Positions 28,809 through 36,349 of a stretch of 45,151 bases of DNA are shown here, piece by piece (position 1 is the stretch's first letter; every line of letters starts with the position of its first letter). A program made the position numbers and the translations under genes. The stretch is taken from positions 1 to 45,151 of the forward strand of contig JAMPGY010000020.1 of NCBI GenBank assembly GCA_023663705.1, read 5' to 3'. The stretch is from Clostridium sp. Lineage in GTDB: Bacteria; Bacteroidota; Bacteroidia; Bacteroidales; Bacteroidaceae. The notes under the pieces are model-generated. The model was not told the origin of the DNA, did no database searches, and was given only the letters and a program-made list of their open reading frames with translations.

Positions 28809-28816
28809 CAAAGATA
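28809..28816 (-). promoter_or_regulatory. Promoter -7 element of the toxin-antitoxin pair
   Basis: The minus strand reads TATCTTTG, an exact match, 22 bases before ATG 28786. GTTG, 21 bases upstream, is a weak -33. It supports 28786 as the real toxin start. Confidence 0.55.
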
Positions 28817-28818
28817 AG

Positions 28819-28857
28819 AAAAGTCCCCCGATACGTGCAACATATCAAAGGACTTTT
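28819..28857 (-). terminator. tpx terminator
   Basis: AAAAGTCC (28819-28826) pairs with GGACTTTT (28850-28857), with an inner GATA/TATC pairing. It lies 36 bases after the tpx stop and ends in TTTT on the minus strand. Confidence 0.6.
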
Positions 28858-28893
28858 TCTTTCAATTTATCAGAGCAATTCCAATATTCGTCT

Positions 28894-29403
28894 TTATTTT
28901 CCGCGAGCGGCAGCTATTGCCTTTTCGTAGTCCGGCTCGTGTGTCACCTCGTCCACCAGTTCGCGATAAACGATTGTGCCGTCTTCGTCTATCACGAAGA
29001 CGGCGCGGGCCATCAAGCCGGCCAACGGACCGTCTGCCAGCGTCAGCCCATAGCCCTCGCGAAAGTCTCGGCTGCGGAACACCGACAGCGGCACCACACG
29101 ATCCATGCCCTCCGTGGTGCAGAAGCGCGTCTGGGCAAAGGGCAAATCCATCGACACGCAGAGCACCACCGTATCTTTCAGCCCGGCCGCCTCCTTGTTG
29201 AACCGGCGCACCGACATGGCGCACACCCCCGTGTCCAGACTCGGAAAGATGTTCAGTACCACCCGCTGTCCCCGGAACTGCTCCAGGGTGACTTCACTCA
29301 GATCACCGCCCACAGCGGTAAAGCCGGGAGCCAGACTCCCGACGGCCGGCATCGTCCCCGACGTATGCACGGCCTGTCCTTTAAATGTTACAGTATTATT
29401 CAT
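28894..29403 (-). CDS. tpx: Thiol peroxidase
   Basis: This atypical two-cysteine peroxiredoxin reduces hydrogen and alkyl peroxides in the cytoplasm or periplasm. It has 169 residues. The peroxidatic C61 lies in FPSLDTGVCAMSVRRFN and the resolving C95 in RFCTTEGM, the same positions as in E. coli Tpx. No signal peptide is seen. It is a single gene with its own terminator and a TATATTTG element upstream. It stands intact between decayed toxin and ATPase loci. Confidence 0.95.
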   Translation of the reverse strand: MNNTVTFKGQAVHTSGTMPAVGSLAPGFTAVGGDLSEVTLEQFRGQRVVLNIFPSLDTGVCAMSVRRFNKEAAGLKDTVVLCVSMDLPFAQTRFCTTEGMDRVVPLSVFRSRDFREGYGLTLADGPLAGLMARAVFVIDEDGTIVYRELVDEVTHEPDYEKAIAAARGK

Positions 29404-29448
29404 CGTAGTTGAGGTTTAGTTTCAGAAAACGGTTTCTTGTTTCTGCTG

Positions 29449-29456
29449 CAAATATA
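29449..29456 (-). promoter_or_regulatory. Putative tpx -7 element
   Basis: The minus strand reads TATATTTG, an exact match, about 46 bases before the ATG. GTTG, 20 bases upstream, is a weak -33. Confidence 0.5.
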
Positions 29457-29539
29457 GAGGGTTTCCCACAAACCGCCAACGCCCGTTTAGTTAATTAAGC
29501 AACAATAAATTCAAAAACTTGCGAAAAAGGGATGCGCCA

Positions 29540-30820
29540 CTACACGGCATACAAAGGCACACACGTCAGTTGTTCCTGCTCCTTATAAGGGAGCATGGAA
29601 TAGCGCTCGGCATGCAGTTCCGGATTCTCCTTCAGCAAGCGGCTCAGCGAGTTGGCTCTGACGTTGCCCGCCGCCTTCACCTCGATGGGCAAGAGCCGGC
29701 CACCGCGCTGCAACACGAAGTCCAGTTCCAGACGCGAATCATCCGTCTTGTAGTAATAAACCTCACGCTCTCCTTTGCTTTTCATCTGCTGCAACACGTA
29801 TTGTTCCGTCATTCCGCCCTTGTATTCGCCAAACACCCGGTTGTCTATCAATATCTGAGCCGCATCCGCACCAACCATAGCTCCCAACAAACCCACATCA
29901 AGCATATACAATTTAAAAGCCGAGAAGTCTTCATACACCGGAAGCGGCAGCGCCGGTTTGGTGCATCGGGGCACTCTGTACACCAGCCCTGCATCAGCAA
30001 GCCACTGCAACGCCATCTCAAAATCAGCGGCACGCGCTCCCTTACGCAGGGCGCCATACAGAAACTTCTTATTCTCCCTGAACAGTTGGGAAGGAATGGA
30101 TTTCCACACCATACGTATGCGAGGCACTTGTTCTGTCGGTGCATGCTTGGAGAAATCCATTTCATAGCCGCGCAGAATTTCCTGCTGTATGCGGCGTACC
30201 TCCCGCAAGGCACCGGTCTCCACATACTTGGCCACCACTTCGGGCATACCGCCCGTGTAGTAATATTGCCGCAACAAATCCGTCAGTTTTTCATGCAGCA
30301 CATTGGTGGTGACATAATCCTTCTCCCGCAGCAGCTTGCACAATTCCTCCTCCCCCTTGGCCAAAAGAAACTCCTCGAAATTCATAGGATAGATATGCAG
30401 TTCATTCACCTTTCCTACCGGAAAAGATACATCCCGATGAAGCGAGATGCCCAACAGCGATCCGGCCACCGCTATATGGTATTCGGGAGTCTGCTCATAC
30501 AGATATTTCAGCGCCTCGATAGCCTCGGGCACATCTTGCACCTCATCCAGAATCACCAGAGTATCGCCGGGAGTAATGTCCACGCCTGTCAGTGCACGCA
30601 ATGCACGCAGGATACGTTCGGCATTGAAGTCCTGGCTGAACAACTGGCGCACCTGAGCGTTTTTCCGACAGGTGACATAGGCTTCCTTACGGTATTCCAA
30701 CCGGGCAAATTCGCGCAAGAGCCAAGTCTTTCCCACCTGACGGGCACCGTTCAAAATTAAAGGCTTTCGAGCATCACTCTCTTTCCATCGCTTAAGTTGC
30801 TGTAATGCTATGCGTTCCAT
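29540..30820 (-). CDS. AAA-family ATPase with DUF4143 and nuclease-like C-terminus
   Basis: From ATG 30820 it has 426 residues. Walker A is GARQVGKT (25-32) and Walker B is LVILDEVQ (88-95). The sensor stretch AVAGSLLG is at 117-124, and a DUF4143-type middle part contains YYTGGMPEVV. The C-terminus holds ELDFVL (D367) and IEVK (E380, K382), the spacing of a PD-(D/E)xK nuclease core. These ATPases are common, often horizontally moved genes in Bacteroidales with no settled function; defence or addiction roles are guesses. An in-frame start at 30877 is rejected because a doubled 15-base repeat lies between the two starts and homologues begin near MERIALQ. Confidence 0.85.
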   Translation of the reverse strand: MERIALQQLKRWKESDARKPLILNGARQVGKTWLLREFARLEYRKEAYVTCRKNAQVRQLFSQDFNAERILRALRALTGVDITPGDTLVILDEVQDVPEAIEALKYLYEQTPEYHIAVAGSLLGISLHRDVSFPVGKVNELHIYPMNFEEFLLAKGEEELCKLLREKDYVTTNVLHEKLTDLLRQYYYTGGMPEVVAKYVETGALREVRRIQQEILRGYEMDFSKHAPTEQVPRIRMVWKSIPSQLFRENKKFLYGALRKGARAADFEMALQWLADAGLVYRVPRCTKPALPLPVYEDFSAFKLYMLDVGLLGAMVGADAAQILIDNRVFGEYKGGMTEQYVLQQMKSKGEREVYYYKTDDSRLELDFVLQRGGRLLPIEVKAAGNVRANSLSRLLKENPELHAERYSMLPYKEQEQLTCVPLYAV

Positions 30821-30828
30821 ATCATTCT

Positions 30829-30876
30829 CCACATTTTTCCGCAGATAAAATAGGCCATTTACCACATTTTTCCGCA
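30829..30876. repeat. Operator-like doubled 15-base direct repeat
   Basis: CCACATTTTTCCGCA occurs at 30829-30843 and again at 30862-30876, a 33-base offset (about three helical turns). It lies directly before the ATPase start, where promoter or operator sites would be. Confidence 0.75.
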
Positions 30877-30883
30877 CTTCGGT

Positions 30884-31058
30884 TCAAAAATTCCTCACGT
30901 TGGTCATCACCACTTTGAGCCCCTTCCACTCCACCTCTCCCTCTTGCTCTTTGGTCACCACCCAAAGACTATCACAGTGGAGTTCTTCGGCCGCATCCAC
31001 GAATCAGTTCGTCCCGCTCTGCCTTTTGGTGAAGTATCGTATTTCTCATATACATCAT
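30884..31058 (-). pseudogene. Remnant of a second ATPase gene
   Basis: A reading frame from ATG 31058 gives MMYMRNTILHQKAERDEL, then stops after 28 residues. A different frame from about 31003 to the stop at 30884 gives DAAEELHCDSLWVVTKEQEG followed by EVEWKGLKVVM, a sequence style typical of the C-terminal end of AAA/DUF4143-type ATPases. Together they look like the start and end of one gene after a large internal deletion with a frame change. The family assignment is from memory of such tails and is not certain. Confidence 0.45.
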
Positions 31059-31150
31059 TATTTCAGACGCAAATATAGCCTTTTCGGCTTGTGCCGTTTA
31101 TACCTCTTCAAATCCTTCTTGAACTGTCCCGATAGTTTCAGTGTCTTCAT
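31058..31150 (-). pseudogene. Truncated YafQ/RelE-type toxin stump
   Basis: ATG 31150 overlaps the stop of the antitoxin gene in an ATGA arrangement, the usual coupling of antitoxin-toxin operons. It encodes only 30 residues, starting MKTLKLSGQFKKDLKRYK, which resembles the N-terminus of YafQ/RelE-type mRNA interferases of about 90 residues. The catalytic C-terminal part is missing. Its stop overlaps the next start (TAATG) of the ATPase remnant. Confidence 0.6.
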
Positions 31151-31395
31151 AAGGATTCCACAAAACTACGGAAATTGCCAAGATCCAATGTTTCCAAATT
31201 GTCTGATGTCTCCGCTTCACGCATAGCAGCAAGAGTTATTTCATTCGGTTTGCTGTGTGCGACAAAAGCCATTAGCACACTCTCAACCAGATTATTGAGA
31301 CTTCGGTTGTGTTTTTTTGCTTCCTCCCGAAGTTTATCAATGAGGTCATTGCTCAAACGAAAAGATGTCTGTGTACGGGTTATTGCAGTTGCCAT
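31147..31395 (-). CDS. Ribbon-helix-helix antitoxin-like protein
   Basis: It has 82 residues. The N-terminus TQTSFRLSNDLIDKLREEAK then NRSLNNLVESVL forms a beta-strand and two helices of the RHH/Arc fold. The acidic C-terminus (EAETSDNLETLDLGNFRSF) is like the toxin-binding tail of RelB/DinJ-type antitoxins. Only a 30-residue toxin stump follows, so it is probably an orphan antitoxin or repressor. A near-consensus promoter lies upstream at 31422-31453. Confidence 0.75.
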   Translation of the reverse strand: MATAITRTQTSFRLSNDLIDKLREEAKKHNRSLNNLVESVLMAFVAHSKPNEITLAAMREAETSDNLETLDLGNFRSFVESL

Positions 31396-31421
31396 ATTCT
31401 TATCTGTTATATATTGTGGTG

Positions 31422-31453
31422 TAAATATAATGTGTTTGTGTCACACTAACAAA
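31422..31453 (-). promoter_or_regulatory. Promoter of the RHH antitoxin gene
   Basis: The minus strand has TTTG (31450-31453), 20 bases, then TATATTTA (31422-31429), one mismatch from consensus. The leader is about 20 bases. Confidence 0.5.
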
Positions 31454-31499
31454 TTCCTGCTGCGTAAATTCCCAATTTTACTTTGTTTTTTTATCAACG

Positions 31500-31612
31500 C
31501 CGGTCGCTGAGGGTTATGGCACAAAGTCGGTATTGAACGTGACATGGATCAAGGTTCATGCGGAGTTCCGGATAAATAGCCAGTAGCGTACAAAGGACGG
31601 TTAGCTATTATC
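31500..31612. other. Unassigned intergenic stretch with imperfect hairpin
   Basis: GATAAATAGC (31571-31580) and GCTATTATC (31604-31612) can pair with one gap around a 23-base loop. The minus strand is open without a start for 36 codons (ending CHVQYRLCAITLSDRR). I cannot tell a gene fragment from a structured RNA here; no clear gene is present in 31396-31647. Confidence 0.3.
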
Positions 31613-31647
31613 ACCCTTTCTGCTTCTTCACCACATCAACAGAAAAA

Positions 31648-31676
31648 GGCGGTGCATCCGCCGGGGATGCACCGCC
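31648..31676 (-). terminator. Terminator of the SusC-SusD-HExxH operon
   Basis: A perfect 12-base-pair GC-rich stem (31648-31659 with 31665-31676) and 5-base loop are followed on the minus strand by five T. It lies 53 bases after the last gene of the operon. Confidence 0.9.
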
Positions 31677-31728
31677 TGTATTCGTGTGTCACACGTCGTC
31701 GGAATCCGAGATTCCGGCTTTTGCGTGC

Positions 31729-33603
31729 TTACTTCTTCACTACCTTAACGGCAGAACCGTCGTTCTTCTTCACGATGTAAACGCCCTTGGCCAGGTCGTC
31801 GGTAGAAGCAACGCGCTTACCCTCGAGGGTGTAAACGGCAGCCACACCGGCCTCACCGGCTACAGCCTCTACAGAAGAGATACCGTTTCCGGCACCATCC
31901 GTACCCAACTGAGTAATTTGGAATGTCTTCACAGCACCGGCAGCATCAATTACAACCGTTGCCTTACGAGAAGCGCCGTCATTATCATCAGCTGTAAAGT
32001 CAAGGAAATAATAGACATATCCATCCTCTTCAAGTGTAGAGAATGACACGTTCAGCCATTCAGGCAGTTCATCACCCTTTTCGTCAGTAATCATCCAGTC
32101 TTCCGGTGTAGCCTCTGCGTCCGTGTCCAAATCATATGAAGTCACTTGATACGACTTACCAGCGTCCGTAGTTGGCAATTCAATCGTCACTTCAGAATCG
32201 CAAACTGTTGCAAAATCATTGTCCGTATCATACAAGGCCATATAAGGATAATATGCATCCAATGTCATATCAAAGGAAGTCACACATGCCAGCCATGTTC
32301 TCGTAGCATCACCATAATACAACGGTCCCTCCGGCATGCTAATATACAAATCTACATTTTGGATTTCATCACCTATCTTTACATCTGCATTCACTCCGGT
32401 CACACCAAAGTAAGCACGTTGATAGAGAACCTTGTCGTAATAATCCTGCTTTACGCCCAGCCCCATAAACTCGGTAATTTTCTCGTTGTCGTTGATATTA
32501 TCCAATTCGATAAAAATCGGAGTAGAAACAGTTAAATAATTCTGAATCATTCCGAGTTCATCGGTATACTTCACATCGAACGCCAAGTCTACAATTGAAT
32601 ATCCTTCAGATGTCACTGCATGGGCATCTTCAATAACAGCTGTAGAGGATGTCAGCTTATGCAATTTTCCATTTTCGTCCAAACTATAAATATTCAAAGT
32701 CACTTCGGCACCAGCCTCGTTCACCACACACACCGGGAAAGTTACTTTGGAAAGGATGTAAGGACTGACCGGATCCGGAAGGAGGTTACCAAGGGAAGTT
32801 ACCTTAACGCTTTGGGTCTCCACACCCAAGTCGGCATTATCCTCATCAATGATGTCTTTCCACTCAGCGCTAACCATAGGAGCCATGTCTGGATCGGAGG
32901 TCGCCGTATAAGCATAGAAGAGACCTGAAGAGCAATGGTTCTCCCAAACATCATACAACTGCAGATACCATTCCTCGCCGGTTTCCTCATCAGGCCCTAA
33001 CAAAAACTTAGGTTCCACACCATAGGCTATCGAATAGTCTACACTACCGTTAGTGCTGGGCCGATCACTGTGCGTAAATTGGTAACTCTCTTCACCGCAA
33101 GAAAGAACAGGGGTTACTCCTTTGCCACTTGCGTAATGCGCAGAAGTAAGGTTAACCACACTGCTCGTAGCGTCATCGCCCTCAATATCGGTATAAGACC
33201 ATTCGAAAGCATCCGATGCCGAATAACCGGGGGAAACGTTACGCCAAGTGATGTCGGCAAAAGCCGGCTGATACATCATAGGCATGATATAGCCACCGCA
33301 CGGTGCGGTATAGAACGTCAAAGACGGATTGCGGTAATAGAGGAACTTGGGTGTTTCCTCATCCTTAAGTGTAACTGTCTGGATAGACTTTGTACCCAAT
33401 TTGTTTGCACCCTTCACCACCGTAGTTTTTGCCACAGCATCAGATTGTTGCAACATCTGTCTCTGCATTGTGGTTTTTCTCTCTACCTTCATGCCCTTCA
33501 AAGCGACATCCAAATTCGCGGGCTTTTCCAGCACCTTAACTTGAGCAGTGGCAGCAACAGACGCTGTCATAGCCAAGGCTGTCAGAAGTAAATAATTCTT
33601 CAT
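31729..33603 (-). CDS. Secreted protein with BACON-like domain and C-terminal sorting-like domain
   Basis: It has about 624 residues with a signal peptide (MKNYLLLTALAMTASVAATAQ). The central part is rich in Thr, Asp and Tyr and looks like an all-beta surface protein. Near 500-590 a BACON-like immunoglobulin-type stretch can be read (WLNVSFSTLEEDGYVYYF to KTFQITQLG). The last 40 residues (VYTLEGKRVAS, KGVYIVKK, AVKVVKK) resemble the type A C-terminal sorting domain of type IX secretion. No type IX gene is in the window. It is the last gene of the operon, after DUF4302 with a 52-base gap. Function unknown; surface binding or substrate capture is a guess. Confidence 0.8.
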   Translation of the reverse strand: MKNYLLLTALAMTASVAATAQVKVLEKPANLDVALKGMKVERKTTMQRQMLQQSDAVAKTTVVKGANKLGTKSIQTVTLKDEETPKFLYYRNPSLTFYTAPCGGYIMPMMYQPAFADITWRNVSPGYSASDAFEWSYTDIEGDDATSSVVNLTSAHYASGKGVTPVLSCGEESYQFTHSDRPSTNGSVDYSIAYGVEPKFLLGPDEETGEEWYLQLYDVWENHCSSGLFYAYTATSDPDMAPMVSAEWKDIIDEDNADLGVETQSVKVTSLGNLLPDPVSPYILSKVTFPVCVVNEAGAEVTLNIYSLDENGKLHKLTSSTAVIEDAHAVTSEGYSIVDLAFDVKYTDELGMIQNYLTVSTPIFIELDNINDNEKITEFMGLGVKQDYYDKVLYQRAYFGVTGVNADVKIGDEIQNVDLYISMPEGPLYYGDATRTWLACVTSFDMTLDAYYPYMALYDTDNDFATVCDSEVTIELPTTDAGKSYQVTSYDLDTDAEATPEDWMITDEKGDELPEWLNVSFSTLEEDGYVYYFLDFTADDNDGASRKATVVIDAAGAVKTFQITQLGTDGAGNGISSVEAVAGEAGVAAVYTLEGKRVASTDDLAKGVYIVKKNDGSAVKVVKK

Positions 33604-33655
33604 AAACATAATAATTAAACGTTAACTATAATTGTACTAACACTCTATATTCACA

Positions 33656-34966
33656 TTATTTCAGTGTCACATAAAAATAATCTTCCGCATTTGCCGAACT
33701 GGTGAACTTGATACGGCTGGCATCCAATGGATGAATATACTCGACCCTGAACGGTACAGCTTGCAGCAAATCCATGAAAGCACCTATTGCAGGCACATTA
33801 TTATACATCGTATTTCCATTCGCATCTCCCTCTCCGGAAAACTCAAAGCGAATGGTATTATCATCCTCCGCCTTCAACTCGCCATAACGGTTTCCGGTAT
33901 AGGAAGAAGTTACCCAATTGAAAGCAAAAGAATTGTCATGACTACGGTCGTATACAAGATTGATTGTCCTCAGCGCCTTGTATTTCGGTTTGATCTTAGC
34001 GGCAAACTCCTTATATGCCACATCAAACACACCACCCAAATCGGTACCGTCAACAACCCAACTCTTCTTTTGATCCATTAACCAATGTGCCGGCGCATAA
34101 GCCATAATAGCGGCATTCTGTCCGGCATCCACACATACCAATCCCTTTTCGCTCATCACAAAAGTCTGCACGGCAAAACTTCCCTTATCTTCTGTTCCTT
34201 TGAAAGGCTTCACCAAACGAATACCATCAGAAGTTACAATATAAGGCACCTTGGTCGTTTCCGTCAATGCATCCCCGTTTTCCGGATAGAAACTGATGGA
34301 ACCGGAAGAAGCGTTGTCCATCACATAGCGTTCGCTACCAGCCGTCAATACCACCTCCGGAGCATTTGCACCAAACAAACGGGACTTCACATCCTTCAAA
34401 TCTTCCAGATAGCTCTCCCACTCCACACCGGCCGGCATGCGGCGCAGCAGGATGGTGAGCCCCCATTTCTTACCCTTGAGGGTGATGAGGTCGTCGGTAG
34501 ACTTCATGATGATGAACTCGTAGTCGCCACGGTGACCGTAACCGGACTCGTTGATGTCGGCAGGAGCACCGTTTCCGTTCAGATCATCGGGAGCGGCAAA
34601 GATGTGGAAGATGGGGTTGTAGGTGTTGAACGTCAGCACGGGACCGTCATCGGTGATCACCTCGAACACCGAAGTAGACTCAATGTATTTTCCGCCAATC
34701 CACACGTTGTCGCCGGCCATCTTCACCGAAGTGTCCTTGTTGAACTTCATCAGGTAGGTGTAGCCCGGCTCCCAGTCGTTGTTGACAAAGTACTCCATCA
34801 CCCAACCGTTTTCCGCGCTGCACAGCAGGTCTGTGTATTGGGGAATCGTGGCGTTCAGACGCTCGGCCGAAGACTGGTCGAAGAGGTCGTCTTCCTCGGG
34901 TGTGCAGGCCACAAACGAACCGCCGGCCAAGCAAGCCGCAGCGGCATATATCATAAATTTCTTCAT
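33656..34966 (-). CDS. DUF4302 family lipoprotein
   Basis: It has 436 residues from ATG 34966. The signal ends in a lipobox AGGSFVAC with the acylated C21, followed by TPEEDD, a surface-export-type acidic start common in Bacteroidetes lipoproteins. The rest matches the DUF4302 pattern (SAERLNATIPQYTDLLCSAE, GWVMEYFVNND, SGYGHRGDYEFI, LTLKGKKWG-type text). The family is regularly found with SusC/SusD and an HExxH lipoprotein. Function unknown; it is presumably a surface partner of the TonB receptor. Confidence 0.88.
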   Translation of the reverse strand: MKKFMIYAAAACLAGGSFVACTPEEDDLFDQSSAERLNATIPQYTDLLCSAENGWVMEYFVNNDWEPGYTYLMKFNKDTSVKMAGDNVWIGGKYIESTSVFEVITDDGPVLTFNTYNPIFHIFAAPDDLNGNGAPADINESGYGHRGDYEFIIMKSTDDLITLKGKKWGLTILLRRMPAGVEWESYLEDLKDVKSRLFGANAPEVVLTAGSERYVMDNASSGSISFYPENGDALTETTKVPYIVTSDGIRLVKPFKGTEDKGSFAVQTFVMSEKGLVCVDAGQNAAIMAYAPAHWLMDQKKSWVVDGTDLGGVFDVAYKEFAAKIKPKYKALRTINLVYDRSHDNSFAFNWVTSSYTGNRYGELKAEDDNTIRFEFSGEGDANGNTMYNNVPAIGAFMDLLQAVPFRVEYIHPLDASRIKFTSSANAEDYFYVTLK

Positions 34967-35024
34967 TGTCATCTTTCTATAATCCGTTTATTTTCTGTAA
35001 TAGGGATTCTCACGTTCTCTCTCC

Positions 35025-36329
35025 TTACTCCTCGGTGGCGTTGTCGTCCCCGTCGGTTGCGGTCTCGTCTTCCTTGCCGATGCTGTACACCTCGTCGCGC
35101 AGCTCATCCAGGTTGAAGCTGGTCTGGCGCACCTGCACCTCGTGGCGCAGTTCGTCCAGGTCGAGTCCCCAGGCCGTGTCGAGCCAGTTGCGGGCAATAT
35201 CGGTCTTCTGCAGGATGATGGCGCGTCCGTCTTCCTTGTCGACATCTTCCACAGCCACCAGGTCGTACCTGCTGCGCAGGTCATCCAGATAGGCCTCTGT
35301 CTCGGTCACCGTGGTGTAGAACTTGTCACCGCCCTTGGTGCCGGAAGCCGTGGCATCATCGACATCGGTAGCCCCGGGAAACTTAGCCGAGAGGTTGGTC
35401 ATGTAGTACACACCGTCATATTCCAGGAATGCTCCCACGTAGGTGCGCAAGTCGGCCGTGCGGTCGGCTGCGCTGGCGTAATAATAATAGGAGAAAGCGT
35501 AGCTCTTCATCGAGGGCAGATTCTTCCCTTCCAGGAAGGAGGAGATGCTGCTGTCCTCAATCACTCTCCAACCCTTGGATGCAATCCAGAGCGTCAGATC
35601 CCACTGGTCGTCGGTGCGGGTGATGTAGTTGGCGATGGTTTCGGCAAAGTCCTCGCGTGCCTGCGAGCTGGCGTAGCACGTGGTGCAACCGAACGAGGCC
35701 ACCTCGGCTCCGTTGCGGTCCTGCCAACTGGTGGGCTCGTAGTGGGCAATGGAGAGCAGGTCGAACTCCTTGGGATACGTCTTGGTCTGGTGCAGGATGT
35801 GGGCGAACTCATGGTGCATCGTCTTGAAGTACTTCTCGTTGAGCTGCATGAAGTCCTCCGGATCGAACAGGTTCACGCGGAAGAGCGACACTTTCAGTCC
35901 GCCCTCGGCCAGACCGAGGATCTCCGTTCCGTTCACCGGATTGACAGCCGTGGAACCGATAAGATGAAGCACACGCGGCCCGTATTGCTTGAGGAAGTCC
36001 ACGCCGGCCAGTTTCTTGTATACGTCGAACCACAGATACTTGGTGAGCACGGCCAGGTCGACTGCCTTGCCGTATTCGGCCGGCACGAGGTTGTAGTCCA
36101 TGTCCGTGCCTATATCCTGCATCTTGTAGAGGAACGTCAGGTTGTATACATCGGTGAAGTTCTCCTTGATCCAGCGGTCGAACTGATAAGTATAGGATGT
36201 GGGATCGGGTTCATCCGACACCGTAGTGTCGAAAATGCTGGGTCCCAGTTCATCTTCGGAGCAAGAGGTGGCTCCGGCCAGGAGAGCCAGCGCACACATT
36301 GACTTGAATATATAGTTTTTCGTCTTCAT
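35025..36329 (-). CDS. Zinc-metallohydrolase lipoprotein associated with TonB import (HExxH)
   Basis: It has 434 residues and a lipobox ending at C23 (LLAGATSC). The zinc motif HEFAH is at 173-177, and E230 in REDFAETIANYI is a plausible third ligand, as in gluzincin-type peptidases. This pattern matches the family described as substrate-import-associated zinc metallohydrolase lipoproteins. The C-terminus has an internal duplication, LDELRHEV (391-398) and LDELRDEV (407-414), then an acidic tail. It starts 20 bases after the SusD-type gene. It probably cuts or holds a peptide substrate at the cell surface before uptake. Confidence 0.88.
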   Translation of the reverse strand: MKTKNYIFKSMCALALLAGATSCSEDELGPSIFDTTVSDEPDPTSYTYQFDRWIKENFTDVYNLTFLYKMQDIGTDMDYNLVPAEYGKAVDLAVLTKYLWFDVYKKLAGVDFLKQYGPRVLHLIGSTAVNPVNGTEILGLAEGGLKVSLFRVNLFDPEDFMQLNEKYFKTMHHEFAHILHQTKTYPKEFDLLSIAHYEPTSWQDRNGAEVASFGCTTCYASSQAREDFAETIANYITRTDDQWDLTLWIASKGWRVIEDSSISSFLEGKNLPSMKSYAFSYYYYASAADRTADLRTYVGAFLEYDGVYYMTNLSAKFPGATDVDDATASGTKGGDKFYTTVTETEAYLDDLRSRYDLVAVEDVDKEDGRAIILQKTDIARNWLDTAWGLDLDELRHEVQVRQTSFNLDELRDEVYSIGKEDETATDGDDNATEE

Positions 36330-36349
36330 TTCTGCTTTACGGGTTTAAA

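Noticed and set aside
31729-33603. Evidence of an active type IX secretion system
   Set aside because: The C-terminal segment is only CTD-like, and no por/spr/gld genes are in the window. Similar tails occur in species lacking the system.
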